From the NCBI GenBank assembly GCA_023091665.1, contig JALJCQ010000019.1, forward strand, positions 434,001 to 498,000: 64,000 bases of DNA. Direction: 5' to 3'. Shown piece by piece: positions 40,756 to 53,124 of the stretch. The translations under genes were made by a program, and so were the position numbers. The notes beneath the pieces were generated by a model. That model was given only the letters and a program-made list of their open reading frames with translations, was not told where the DNA came from and ran no database searches. Positions within the stretch are counted from its first letter, which is position 1; each line of letters begins with the position of its first letter. This DNA comes from Pythium myriotylum (taxonomy: Eukaryota; Oomycota; Peronosporomycetes; Pythiales; Pythiaceae).

Positions 40756-42053
40756 TCAGAAGCAGACGACGATGGCCGTGATGTCGTCGACGACGTCTTC
40801 TTCCTTGTTCCAGCGCTCGGTGGCCTCGGCGATGAGCGCGTTGCAGGCCTCCTGCGGCGTCATCTTGGACTCGCTCAGACACGCGCCGACGAACGCGACG
40901 CACTCGTCGGTGGTCATAAACTCCCAGACGCCGTCGCTCGCGAGCACGGCGAAGCTCGGGTGGCTCGCGTCGCCCGGGACGATCTTGTCCACGAGCGCCA
41001 CGTCCGGGTCCGAGCCGACGCCGATCGTGCTGGCGATCGAGTCGCCGAAGCTGCGCGACATGGCGAGCCCGGGCATGTCGACGTCCTGAAGCCAGACGCG
41101 GTAGGTGCCCCATTCGTAGACGCGTCCATTCTGGGCCTCGATGCGTTGGCGTTCCTCGGGCACGTCGGGCTTGTGGTCCTTGGTCTCGTGGCGGATCACA
41201 TATTTGTTCTCGGCCGCCGAGAACGCGGCCACGACCGCGCGGCTGTCGCCAACGTTGGCGACGAAGACGTCCTTGTCGCAGACCAGGAGCGCCACGGCCG
41301 TCGTGCCGCTCACGCTGATGTCCATGCCCGACGCCGGCGCCGCTCGCTCGGTCAGCGCCTCGCTCACGTCTCTCGCCGTGCGCTGGAACAATTCGCTCAT
41401 GAGATCGTTGCCCACCGACGCGCGGCGCGCGGCCTTGTTGGTACATTGGAGCACCAACTCTTTGTACGCGGCCGCGAGCTTCTCGTGGTAGAGCTCGCGC
41501 ACGAAGTGGCTCACGTGGGCGCCATGCGGCCCGTGGCCGTCGAAGACGCAGAACAAAGTCGCGCTCGCGTCGTCCGCCACGCGGTCCGCCACGCAAAAGC
41601 TGTCCTGGTTCTCTTTCCGCCGCTGGAGCGGATCGCAGCCGGCGCGCGTGTGGGCGCCCCAGCGTAACCGGCCGCTGGCGGACGTGTACCCGCCGTCCAC
41701 CGCGCCCGTCCAGTCGGCGGACGCGAGCGCGGCCTCGTCCAGCGCCACGCCGGGCACGCCGCCGCCGTAAATTACGCGGTCCGCCGCGCCGCGGTGGGGC
41801 GGCCGCGGGTGCTGCTTCGGCGGCGGGTTCGACCGCAGCGGGTCTAACGCGAGCAGCTGCGTGGCCGTGCGCGAGATGCGCTTGGGGATCGACGCCGTTA
41901 GTCGCTGGTGCTGCTTGAGGTCGTCCGCGAGCAGCGCATCGTCTAAAGAGACCGAGCCGTTTAGACGCCGACAAACAGAGACTATTAGGATGCGCGAGGG
42001 CTCTCCTTACCGTCTTCGTCGGTCGCACAGACTTTCGGGAGAATGCAGCCCAT
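40756..42053 (-). CDS. PP2C-type Ser/Thr phosphatase, putatively N-acylated, 2 exons
   Basis: Exon 1 is 42053-42011 (MGCILPKVCATDED plus one base) and exon 2 is 41942-40756. The 68-nt intron (GTAAGG...TTTAG) joins in frame for 409 residues. The catalytic domain (about 110-409) shows PP2C metal motifs: KENQDSF, FDGHGPHG, SGTTA, VGDSRAV, SRSFGD, ASDGVWEF and DDITAIVV, so it should be an active Mg/Mn-dependent phosphatase. The MGC N-terminus is a classical N-myristoylation plus palmitoylation signal, predicting membrane attachment. Without exon 1 the open frame starts only at a GTG, which supports the two-exon model. A shorter intron (29 nt) is also frame-compatible but unusually small. Confidence 0.88.
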
Positions 42054-42663
42054 GGCATCCACGGCGTCGTCGGTGGACTGGCGGTTCGAGAGGTCACCGG
42101 CGTTCTCGCAGGCGGGAGGAGGGCCCGCGGCGGTGTGGCTGGTCTGCCCCACTGAGTCTAACGCCGGAGGATAGACCGCGGGCGGCCGCGTCGCGCGTCG
42201 AATCAGGCGGCGTCGGGGCTGGGCCGCCGAGGCGTCGAGGCTGCTCTGGAGAATGGTCGCTGCCGTTCACGCGCCTCAGGACTCCTGGGCGCTCGCCGGT
42301 GAAACGCCCTGCTGCGCCGCCGGCGGCTTCCTCGCGCGTCTAAAATCTCCCACGGCGGTGATAGACGCCCCTAATTATGGCTCCCAAAGCCAGCTGGGGA
42401 TGAGTTGAGTTTGGTTCAAAAGAGTGACCTTGCACCTCAGCACTGACTGACCCAGTTGGACTCACACTCGGAGCTCTCTCTCCCTTCCCCTGCGACGCCA
42501 CGCTCGCCCATACATACGACTCGCGCGCGCCATGGATGAGTCGTAAACACTTTGCGCGCGCGCGGTGACAGGCTCTTCCAAGTACACTCGGACCCGTGCC
42601 CAGAGCGTCTAAACGTCCCCATAGTGACATGAGACCGTGTAGCTGCTCGCGTACTGCATTGTG
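42054..42663. other. Intergenic region, PP2C promoter and 3' flank of channel B
   Basis: 610 bp without a supported gene. It contains the promoter of the PP2C gene, and the rest shows no feature I can name. Confidence 0.4.
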
Positions 42664-45600
42664 TTAACTAAAGGCAACCTGGTCTTGACGCAGCTTCTTC
42701 GACGCCGCCCGTAATCGCCTCGCGTTTGTCGCGGTTGGGAGCCGGCGGATCGCCTGTTGCGACGGCGGCTGCTTGTCTCCGCTCGTGAAGATCCAGTCGC
42801 ACATGTTCTTCTCGCGGTACTCCGGGAACTGCTCGATCACGAGGTCGTACTTGTCGACCGTCAGAATGAGCATGCTGCAGGACGTGAGTGCGAGGCACGT
42901 CGCGCTGCGAGGGATGTCAAAGATCAGCGACTTCTCGCCGAAAAAGTCGTATCGATGCTTGACGACCTCAAGGTCCAGCCCCGTGGGCTGTGGGATCCGC
43001 ACGAGCACGCTGCCACTCTCGATCACAAAGAGACTACGCCCACGGTCGCCGTACGTGATGATGACGTCGTTGCGCACAAACAGCTCCTGGTCGAACGCCG
43101 CGACGACCGCGCGCACGAACGACTCGTCGCAGCCGTGGAAAAGCTTCATCTGCTTGACAAAGTCCTGCTTCACGAAGAGCGAGAGGTCGTTCTTGACCGA
43201 GAGCGGCAGCCCGCCGAGCAGCTCGTCGTCGTTCATGCCGTGGCTCTCCGACCAGTGGACCATGAAATACGACTGCATGTGTCGCCAGATACGCGTTGGA
43301 AACTGGTGGAAGAGCATGAAGTGCGCGACACTTGCGATCTTCTCCTCGTAGTCGGCGCGCTGGCCCAGCTCCATCTCGAAGACTTGACTGAAGCCTCCTG
43401 ATAACATCCCGAAGAGGACGATCGAGATCACGATCACGAAAGTACCGAGGAAGGTCTCCCACGCGTTCTGCGGTGCAATGTCTCCGTACGAGACCGTCGT
43501 AATCGCGCCCATACTGAAATGGTACGAGCGTGCGTATTTAATTTCCACGGGAACCTTGCCCACTTCACTCACGTTGTTGCGGCCCTCGAATGTGAGCATG
43601 CCTGGCGTCTTGAGCCACGACGCGTAGTCGTCGTTGATGCCGTTGAAACTCGCACCATAGAACATGCACGCCACCCAATGGGCCCCGAGTGCAAAGTCGA
43701 ACGCGAATCGGCTAAAGTAAATGAGACTCGGCCGCACGGTGGCAGTCTTAACATCGTACACGAGCATCCGCTGGAGCTTGTCGCCCAGTTCGTGCAAGTG
43801 GACGATGCGCACCATTTTGTTCAACCTGAACACCGCGATTCGGTACCATGAGACCTTGGCATCGGTTCCCGGCGCGTTCTCGAGCGGCGCGAAAGGTAGT
43901 AGCAGCTCAAACGGAGTGATGCAAAATAGATCCACGAGGTACGAGCCTTCTCGGAAATAATGGTCCCGAATTGCGTGCTTCTCGGTGATAAGCGTGCCGC
44001 GGTGGACATACGTGAAGTAGTTTTTGTGGAGCACGAAGTCGGCGACGCAAAGGAGATCCATGAGGTACTCGATGACGAACCAGGCTTGCACGCTCGTTTC
44101 GTTGTCCTTCCCTGATAGGAATTCGTAGTCGAAACTAACGCGGAAGGGCACGACGAGGATATAGTAGAGGCAGATAAAGTACATGACCGCATTCCACACG
44201 CGGCGGAAGGTCGAGTATTCCAGGCAAAACGACGGCGGAAGAGGCGGTTCAATCCAAATCTCACTGATCGAGTGCTCTTTTTCGATCGAGAGGCTTGACG
44301 ATGTCGCGAGCTGGTCCAAACTGAACATTGTCCGCGCTTGGCGCTGATGAAACCGTGTTTTCATGGTCTCTAGGTGCTGCGTGTACGTGCTCGTACTGCC
44401 ATCGTTCAGTAGAACCTTGGTGGGATTCGAATTTGCTTTCGCTAAGCGCGATACCGAGATGCCGACACCCACGCCCAGACTGCGGCGTAGTTTAGATCCC
44501 CCTGTATTCGTCTTCCTGCTGCTTCCACGACGTAATAATGGTCGGTATCCAATCACTGGGGCGACTTTCCTGGATACTCCTCCCCAAATCATCGCGTTGA
44601 TCGCCGACAACATGGTCGTGTACCCTTTCAAGTTGGATCGATACTGTGCGAGTCGACTCGTCGTCGTATTGACCACTCTTCCCAATGCTAGAGATTCATC
44701 GCGTCTGGGAATTTGAGCCCCGTCGACTCCACTTGAGAGATCAAAATTTCTGGCAATGTTTGCATGAGCCAGTTCGGTTGCCGCGATCTTCTGGAGGGCG
44801 AGCAGCTCCAGCTTTTCCTCTAGCAGTTTTCGTGATTTTTCGTCCCAAAGATCGTTCCATGTGCGGCGGCCGAGCTGAAGGACTTGACAACTGCGACTCG
44901 CTCGGACAGACAACGCATGACGCGCACCAGGAACGAAAAACGCCTTGTCGCCGAAGAGCTGATTCTCGTAGATGGCTGCAAATACCAAGAGGGATTGGGT
45001 GGAGAAGTACTCTGCGCAGCCTTCTTTCATGATGTACAGCGTCGTGCCGAGTCGCCCTTCCTCGAGAATGATATCATCGACAACATAAATATGGAGTGTG
45101 AGTGCGTCAGCAAGTACGCGAAGCTGCGGGGCCTTCATGACATGGACGAGCTCAGGCACTCGACGTACACACGAGCCGTACATTTCTTCGAAGAGCATAG
45201 CGTGGAGCGCCGGTGGGAGATCCTGGAATGTATCGCGAAGGTTCAGTTCGACGAGGCATTTCGACTTGTACTCGATGCTCTCGATCGCGCGTTCGCGAAG
45301 AAATTGAGGCAGCTGCTTCTCGTGGGCAAACTTCTCGAATTTGTCGATTAAATCGTTGCGATCGCTCGTATCCTGCAGTACATTCGTCGTCAGTATTCTT
45401 CGAATCGCATAGTTTGGAGCTATGAATCACCTTGTCGATGTTGGCCATCAACGAGGTGATACGACCGACGACCTGGCCGATGCACATCCACCCGATGATA
45501 CACGTACTACTTGCATAGACGGTCTCCGGCGCGCTTTGCGCAATCACATCGCCAAAGCAGACAACGGTAAACTATCCCACGCAAAGGAAAACACATCAGC

Positions 45601-48600
45601 CTGGGAACAGAATTTTCTATCTTGAAAGCCTTACCGTCTCGAGGCACCAGTATATCGAACGGACGTACTGGACGGCGATGTCACCCGGATATTCATCCAG
45701 GATCGGATCGACCGTCATCCAACTGTGTTCAACCAAGTCGTTCTCCGTCAAGATTCGCCCGAGCAAGAAGTAGACACTTCCGATCTGGTGGGCCGCCGAG
45801 AGGAAGAAGAGCAGGAACTTGCAGAGGTCAAATACACTCAGCAACGTGGTGCTGCCTTTCATGAACCGCTCTCGTATCCGCGATTCGATGGCCGAAATGT
45901 TCTCAAAAAGCTGCAAGCTTTTGAGTAACCGTGGTAATCGTGCGAGCGTCATACCGAAGTAACCACCGTAGTAGAACGTAGGCAACATACTCCAGCAGTC
46001 GACTCGGAACCAGCCTTTCTTGTATCGCCGGCGAATAGCAGAGAGATCAACGATGTGGTCGCCGTGTTCCTCGAAGCCAAAGCGATTCCACTTGAGGTAA
46101 ATATCGGCATACAAGAATGCATCCATGAGATAGTCGACGATCGTGAGCCCGAGCATCGTCCCGCTGGAAGGATTTGAAACAAATGCAAGTCGGAAGGTGA
46201 TCGAGTAGAAGTTATAGACGAGGATAAGTCCATGTGCAAAGTGCCAGACGCGGTAGCGGAACCTGTCGGGCGTGATGATGTTGTGGACTTGAGGCTTGAC
46301 CTCAACATACAGCGAGGGCGACATCCCCATAAACTCGACAGCTTTCGGCCGCATCCGGAAGTTGCCGCGGATCGTGTCGTACAGCTCCAAGTCAGTCTCT
46401 TGCTTTTTCGCGATCAGAGTCACGATCTGACGGACTTGGACAGGAAACTGGCCGGCCAGACTCATGAACGCATCGCGTTTTAGCGTCGCGACCTGCGTTC
46501 CTGTGAGGGTCCTCGCACTTATGCGAAGTGACGATCGCTGATCAGCGAGAAGCCCCTCCTCTCCAAAGCAGTCTCCTTCTTTGAGGGCGGCAATTGGGAC
46601 CCCAATCGACCGGGTTATCGATGTCTTGCTGGGATAATCTTCGTCGGCGGACGCCGTCGTGTGGCGAGCCGGGCGGAAGACTGCAAGAAGGCGAAGGTAC
46701 AATCGATACACAGGGTTCTGGAGATGCTTTTGGCTGACGAGAACTGACCTTCGCCGGGCATTCGATGCAAATCGTTGACTGGATTCGTACGGAAGCAGCA
46801 GTTCCACCTCTCCACTTTGCACCAAGTACAAAGCCGATGCGAGGTGGCCATTCTCAACGATTGTCACGCCTGGGAGAAACTGCTCGGAGGTCATACACAG
46901 AGCGATCTCTCGAAGCATGGCAGCCTGTCCACCGAGACACGAAAATACGTAGCACCTACGAATGCCCTGCACATAAAGCGTTGTCGAGAGTTGGTGACGC
47001 AACGAGCGCGGTAGGTGCTCCATGAGACTCGTCTCGGACAGCGCGCTCCCATTCATCTCCCAGTTTGTCTCATAGTGGCTACGAATCAAGATCCGCATAG
47101 CCGGCGACACGCTCGTTCGCACAAGCGCGCGTGTGATGGCTTCGACTCGTGCGTCCTGCGCCGACGTGAGCACCGTGACTTGTGAGATGACGCTGCCGAC
47201 GGCGCAGGACGTGAAGTAGCAGATCAATGCTCCAAGATAGATCCACCAGAAGCCAATCATGCACTCACTGTTACTGAAAGAGAGGATGTCCCCGTAGCCT
47301 ACCGTCGAGAGCAACACGAGGCTCCAGTGCATGGATCTGATGTAGCGTGCGTGGATGGCGTACTTGCTGCGGTCGAACATGAACCACGTGCAGTTGGCCG
47401 TAAGTGTGGCGATTTGGAGACACTCGTCCATGGTCACGGGTGTCAGTTCGGGGTCAAAGCCAACGGGCAGAGCGTCTACGAAGGCCTTGTCGTCGGCGAG
47501 CAAGTAGAAGTAGCAGGCCATGGCGTTGGCTGAAACGACACAAAACACGACCACAAACGCCAGCAGCTGCGAGGCCGGGCTGAGGTCGTGCTCGACCATA
47601 ATCTTGCGCAGCGTTTGCTTGAGTACGGCGAGTCGCCCAAACGAGAGTAATCGCGCGAACCGCATGAGCTCGCGGGTCTCGATGCTGTAACTCGATTGAT
47701 CCATGAAGTTCCACACCATCGCAATGGGGATATTGACAACTACATCGAACAAGACATTGCCTTGGAGGAGATACAGACGCACAAGATCCCCAGAATTTGT
47801 AATGACGCCGTCCTTGGCCTTCACGGCAGCAGCTGCCATCACGAGATCTTCGCGCATCGACCGCTGCGTTACTTCACGAGCTGACTCGTCTCGCTTTAAC
47901 AACCGCGCATCACTCGTGCGTGCAAACATGAACGCGCGAAAGTACCAGTCGATGTAGAAGAAGACTTCGATCGCGATCACGACAACGTACATAATTTGCT
48001 GGGACAGCGACACCGACTTCCCGAAGAATCCGATGCGCCACTCGAATGCGATCTCGAATGGCACTTCGACTGCAAGGAAAATGAGTAGCACAGCCTTCCA
48101 GCGGCGCCATATCTGGCGGAACCGCGAGCCAGAGTGCTGCCACGAGATGTCGTTCTGTGCATCAGAATTCCCAAACGCCTGCTGCAGTACTTTTGCGATT
48201 GTGCTTCTCCCTGAGGTGCGTCCAGCCACCGTTGCGGCATCCTTGGAGACGTCTTGGAGACGTACGTCGGTGGATGGAATCATCGCCATCCGTCGCTTTT
48301 GCTGTGCGACGAGCGCGGCGATCTTGAGCCGTGGGAAGTGCTTTTCCATGCACGTGACAAAGTGCGTGCGCGAGAGGCGGAGGATTTCACAATAACTCTT
48401 GGCTTCGAGCTCGAACTTGGACCTCGAGTCGTCCAACAAAGCATCTTCACCATACCACTCGCCCTCACCAACAACGCGCACGCAGACTTTGCTCTGGTCT
48501 AGCACTCTGAGGTCACCACGGGCGACGATAATTAGCTCCAAGGGCTCAAAGAGAGCGAGGATCGTTTGCTTGGACGAGAGAAAGTCGCTCTCGATGTGGT

Positions 48601-50354
48601 CCACGACGCTGCGAAGGAAGGCTTTTGGTTGCTTGGCGAAGAACGGGATCTGCAGGAGTACAGGAGAATGCTCATGAGCTAGAGCTACAGCATACTGTAC
48701 GAGCGACCACAGAGGCGAATACCTTGGCCACGTGTCGGTACTTGACGAAGAAGCTGCACTGCGAGCGGTAGTGGGCTGGGAGATTCGCGAGCACCTGATC
48801 CTCCTCAATGCCGTTGCGCGTACGCTGGATGTGCTGGTAGTAGTTTCGGATCTGGAGGGCGAGGCTCTGCGGCACTCTCCGTGACTTAAGAAACTACATG
48901 AAAACCAACTAAGGCCCAACGACGGTAATGCGAAGCTATTCAGATCGAACGTACCCTCAGCGCCTGGTCGAGCCGCGTGCTCACGCCGTTTTCAATATCT
49001 TTATCGCGCCGACTGAAGTAAAACGAGCAGGACGCGAGAAAGGCCGTCGCCCAGAGCCCGCTGATGAACTGCACGACGATGCAGTAGTTGGTCTCCCAGA
49101 GCGTCGCGGGAACGAGATCGCCCTGGCCGAGCGTCGTGACGGTCTTGGACGCCCAGTACATGGAGCGAATATACCGCCGCCACAGCCCCGCGGCCTCCAT
49201 GCTGTCCTTGAGCACCCAGGACCCTGGCAGGGGCGTCTTGGCGCAGTGCTGCGAGTGTAACCCGCACTCGATGTTGGCGAGGAGCATGTACCCGCAGGCC
49301 GAGAGGTGGCAGAGGTAGAGTCCGAGCCAGAAGAGGTAGAACGGCGTCGCGAGCGTCGAGAACGAGAGCCACTGCACCCATCGGAAGCGTCGGCACGTGA
49401 GCAGCAGAGAGCGGAAGGACGGCGGGAGCGAGGTTACGGCCGCCAGCAACTTGAGCACGCAGGTTACGTGGAGAAAGTTGGCGTCCACAGCGGCCGCCAA
49501 CGGTTCCAGCGGAACGGTTCCGAGCAGCAGCAGCGCGGCCAGCGACCGCTGCGGCCGTTGGCGTGCGGCCGGGAGCACGTCGGCCGCCTGGACGGCCGCA
49601 GGTGTGGCCACACTGCCGCGCGTGGAGAAGAGCGACTTGCGAGGCGGCCGCACGAAGACTGGCGGGCTGGCGTCCGGAGAACTCGTGGTCGTCGTTGGCG
49701 TGGTCGTCTGAACGCCTTGTCGTCGTCGCATCCACGACCGCCAGAGATACACGGACCGCACGAGCTCGCCCAGCACGTCGCCGACTGTCAAGCCCGTGAG
49801 CAGCGGCGTCCACGCGCTGTGCGCTGCCCACGGGTCGAAGAGAAAGCCCACGCGCAGCGGCACGACGAGCAGCACGACGAGCGCGTCCGCGAAGAGCAGC
49901 GCGAAGCCGGCGGTCGCCGCGGCCTCGCGCCAGAAGTGCTGCCGCGCCGCCACGAGCCGGACGGCGACCGGGTCCGTGAGGTCGTGGCTGCTCGCGCGGT
50001 GCATGTCGCGGAGCTCTCGCGCTGCCGCTGCGATCATCTGCAACGACGACCGACGAGCTTCACGGTGGTCGTCCAACTCGACGTGGGGCAGCCCGAAGGC
50101 CGTCTCCTCGATGGCCGCGAGGTCCGGGCCGCTGGGGCCCGCCGTGGGCGGGGCCGCGTGGTCGTCGTTGGTGGTTGCGGATGCCGCGTCCGCGTGCGCG
50201 AACTCGAGCGGGTCGTGCGGCGCGAGGTCTTCGTCGGCGAGCACTTCGTCCTTGACGATCGCGTACGCGAGCTCCTCCAAGCTCATGTGGCGCCGGGCGT
50301 CGGCGCCGAGCAGAGGAATGTCGACGCTGTCGCCGGGGCTGCGTGGGTCCGCGC

Positions 50355-50388
<34 letters not shown>

Positions 50389-50496
50389 CGCACCTCCGTC
50401 CCCACTCGCGGCGTCCGCTGTGGGGGCGAGCGGCGCGGCCGCGGCCGCAGGGCCGTCCGCGTGGCCGCCGTCGCTGTCGACTCGGCGGAGGCTCAT
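42664..50496 (-). CDS. Four-repeat cyclic-nucleotide-gated channel B (CNGK-like), 5 exons
   Basis: Exons on the minus strand: 50496-48955, 48893-48723, 48649-45635, 45571-45431 and 45372-42664. Introns are 58-73 nt with GT..AG ends. The joined product is 2525 residues. Every splice position matches channel A, and exons 2 (171 nt) and 4 (141 nt) are the same length in both. Filters: GQGD (457-460), GYGD (1022-1025), CFGD (1581-1584) and SYGD (2251-2254). CNBD4 keeps FGEKSL...RSAT; CNBD2 has Ser where the phosphate-binding Arg is expected. It differs from A mainly by a shorter linker before repeat 4, a longer acidic N-terminus and a shorter tail. The start at MSLRRVD was chosen by analogy with channel A; upstream ATGs up to 50652 are open but poorly conserved. 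Likely a potassium-selective, cAMP/cGMP-responsive membrane channel. Confidence 0.88.
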
Positions 50497-50820
50497 TCTG
50501 GGACGCTGAAGCCATTGCGGAAAGGTCTTACCATAAAACGGTAGATAAGAAGGCAAAACGTTGACTAAAAGGTATAGTTGTCGAAAGAGTGCGCATGATG
50601 ATGCCTGTGAGCACACCTTTTTATGGGATAACATGATGCGGGTCAACTTCAAGCCACTAACACAGTAGATGTCAATCCGAACCGCTTCTCGAACGACGGC
50701 CGTTACGGGAAAGGGTACTGAATTGGATTCATCTCAGCTTGCAACGAACCCGCAAAACCAGGTAGATACATCCCCATACAAAGGCGCAGAGCCACGCTGC
50801 TTCGCCTGCGCATCGTGCCC
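50497..50820. promoter_or_regulatory. Divergent promoter, channel B / LRR-like X2
   Basis: 324 bp between head-to-head start codons. No element stands out, and part could be 5' UTR of either gene. Confidence 0.35.
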
Positions 50821-52845
50821 ATGGGCTCGCTGCAGGAGCTGCTCGCGCCGTGGCTCTCGCGCCTCGCTGCGCGCTCGCTCGACGTCCGCGTGGACGCGCT
50901 CGCGGATCCGGAGAAAGCTCCGGACGTGTGGCTCCAGTGGCCGGCGCTCAAGACCTCCCAGGAGAGCGACTGGATCTGGCAGCTCGAGACCATGGAACTT
51001 CTGGATCTCGCCTGCCGCGTGGACCACGCCGCGGCCTGGACGGCGCTTCTGGACGCGCTGGACCAGCGAGACCTCCTCCACCTCTTCCGGACGCACGTGG
51101 TCTATCCGCGCTTCCGGACGGTCGTCTGCGACCGCGTCTACGAGCCGTCGTCGTTCGTCCTGTTGGCTCTCGGGGAACTTCTGGACGAGCTGCTGAGCCA
51201 CACTCCGGATTTCCAGTCCAGTAAAGCCGCACTGCTCACTCGCTGTCCGGAAACGGAAACTCCGGACAGGACGAGGATCCCACTCTGGATCCAGCACGAT
51301 CCGGAAGACACGCACCGCCTCCATCACCGGACCAGGGGCATGCTCACCAAGCTCTGCGAGCTCGCTACGTGGCTCCAGAGCCAGACCCACGGCATCTTCT
51401 CCTGCTTCCGGATCGCCAGAGTCTCTCTCAGCGTCTACGACCAACGCACTCTGGACAACATGGCCTGGATCGTCGCGCAACTCACTTGGTTAGGCGTCCA
51501 GGTCGACGTCCTCACCGACACGACCCAGTTACCTTGTTTGCTACGAGACACAGCGGGTCTCCGGATCTCCACACAGGATCCGAACGCCGGAATCCGGCAA
51601 ATCGCACTGTCTCCGGATCTCGAGATGACGACGTTCCAGGCCACGTGCGCGGCGATCTGCATGAACGACGTGACCGAGATCGTCTCCTACTGGCCCCGCG
51701 AGAGCTCTCGACGATCTCCAGACGAAGCCCCAGAGGAGTCGAGGCGTCGCCTGGAGCTACTCACGCTCGCGCTTTTCATTCCTGGACGAGGACGTCCCAT
51801 CCGGAGACGCGTGACGTTGCATCTGGACAGCATTCCGGACAGCGACGCGCACCTCATCCAGAGAGTGGTCTCGGATCGGCCTCCCGTCCAGAGGTTACCC
51901 GCATCCAGATCTGAGTCCTCGGACTCCTCTTCCTTCTCCGTCACCATTCGAGAAGGCACCTCGCTTCTCGCCGGCACGCAGTTCGACTCGACCACGCCGT
52001 TCATCCTGCGTGACGGCTCGCTCGCGTGTGAAGTCGTCGACGCGACGACGTCCAAAAGCCACTTTGGCGTTCTCGCCCCTGGGATCGGATTCTGCTGGGT
52101 ACGTCGATCCCGCGTGTCAATCGAATCCCAGACCCCTTCAATCGACACCAAAGTCTCAGATGTTTGCATCGACCGCCTCAAGATCTCCGTGTCGAGCTCG
52201 GTGTCGCTCTCGGCCTCTCGACTGCTCCTGAGTGCCGTGGCACCGCTTTGCCGACGGCTCAAAGTGTCTCTCGGACTTGGCACCCCTGCAGAGCAAGTGC
52301 TGGCGGAGATTTTCGTGGTCGCGCCTCAGCTTCAGCGTCTCGACATACGCTTTGGGAAGATTTCGAGTTTCGCGTGGCTCGCCGAGGCAAACGGATCCCG
52401 ACTCGAGGCGCTCTCGCTTCAGAGCAGCTACATAATGGATATGCGAGGGCTCCTGGACCTGTTGAGCGATGTGTCCAGTCCTGTCCACGACAAGTTGCGG
52501 TTCCTGGGGCTGAGCTGGAGCAGCGTCATCGCGTGCTTTGATGACTTTCTAGCGATGCTCGCGGTGAATCGGCGTCTGGAAAAGTGTGTCATCTTCGGCA
52601 GACGCGATGGTGTGTACCCATTATCCCCGTCCCAGGGGTCTCAAGTAGCAGCCTTCAAAACCTACGAGGTTCCCATCGCGAGGCAGCAGGCGCCACTCTC
52701 ATTGCGTACGAAGTTGGCGTTTCTCAGCGCAACTGCAGCCAGCGAGTCGCCGTTCCCGATCCTTTCAGCAACTTCTCAGGCTCAAATATTTGAGTTTGCA
52801 GCCATCCCAGTACGGCGGGTCTGTGTCATCCGCTCTCGCAAGTGA
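50821..52845 (+). CDS. Uncharacterised protein with LRR-like C-terminal half (copy X2)
   Basis: 674 residues from the ATG at 50821 (MGSLQELLAPW), chosen because the frame upstream has only GTG and because this start aligns with the paralogue at 9174. The shared N-terminal block contains WIWQLETMELLDL and AAAWTALLDALDQRDLL. The middle is diverged. Leucine-rich segments reappear near 490-580 (LQRLDIRFGKISSFAWL, LEALSLQSSYI), followed by a conserved tail (LSLRTKLAFLSA ... IFEFAA). No signal peptide or membrane helix is seen. Function unknown. The two copies have drifted far apart in sequence yet keep length and architecture. Confidence 0.8.
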   Translation: MGSLQELLAPWLSRLAARSLDVRVDALADPEKAPDVWLQWPALKTSQESDWIWQLETMELLDLACRVDHAAAWTALLDALDQRDLLHLFRTHVVYPRFRTVVCDRVYEPSSFVLLALGELLDELLSHTPDFQSSKAALLTRCPETETPDRTRIPLWIQHDPEDTHRLHHRTRGMLTKLCELATWLQSQTHGIFSCFRIARVSLSVYDQRTLDNMAWIVAQLTWLGVQVDVLTDTTQLPCLLRDTAGLRISTQDPNAGIRQIALSPDLEMTTFQATCAAICMNDVTEIVSYWPRESSRRSPDEAPEESRRRLELLTLALFIPGRGRPIRRRVTLHLDSIPDSDAHLIQRVVSDRPPVQRLPASRSESSDSSSFSVTIREGTSLLAGTQFDSTTPFILRDGSLACEVVDATTSKSHFGVLAPGIGFCWVRRSRVSIESQTPSIDTKVSDVCIDRLKISVSSSVSLSASRLLLSAVAPLCRRLKVSLGLGTPAEQVLAEIFVVAPQLQRLDIRFGKISSFAWLAEANGSRLEALSLQSSYIMDMRGLLDLLSDVSSPVHDKLRFLGLSWSSVIACFDDFLAMLAVNRRLEKCVIFGRRDGVYPLSPSQGSQVAAFKTYEVPIARQQAPLSLRTKLAFLSATAASESPFPILSATSQAQIFEFAAIPVRRVCVIRSRK

Positions 52846-53124
52846 AGAAAGAGTGAGATGTGCGTGGGCGATGAAGGGAAACATGATTTCTTGCTCCGAG
52901 AGGATCAGAACAAGACTCTAGGACGGTACCTGCCATTTATTGCGCTCATTTGCGAGAGTTCAATGACGTCGAACTGCCATGATGCGGTGTGGGGTTAGTC
53001 TTTGAAAACGCGCTGAAAACGTTTGTTGCCGTCCAGTTTCACTCACTCCCATGATCTTCATTACTCAACTTCACAACTAAGTTTGAGGGACGCTAGATAT
53101 CCCAGCGCGGTGGTTCAAAACGCT

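Noticed and set aside
40442..42097. 551-codon minus-strand frame overlapping the PP2C gene
   Set aside because: Another reading frame of the phosphatase gene, very rich in Arg/Ala/Pro, with no motif. The PP2C frame carries the catalytic motifs.
49306..50544. 412-codon plus-strand frame opposite exon 1 of channel B
   Set aside because: Low-complexity Arg/Val-rich antisense frame; the minus strand codes for a channel repeat conserved in channel A.
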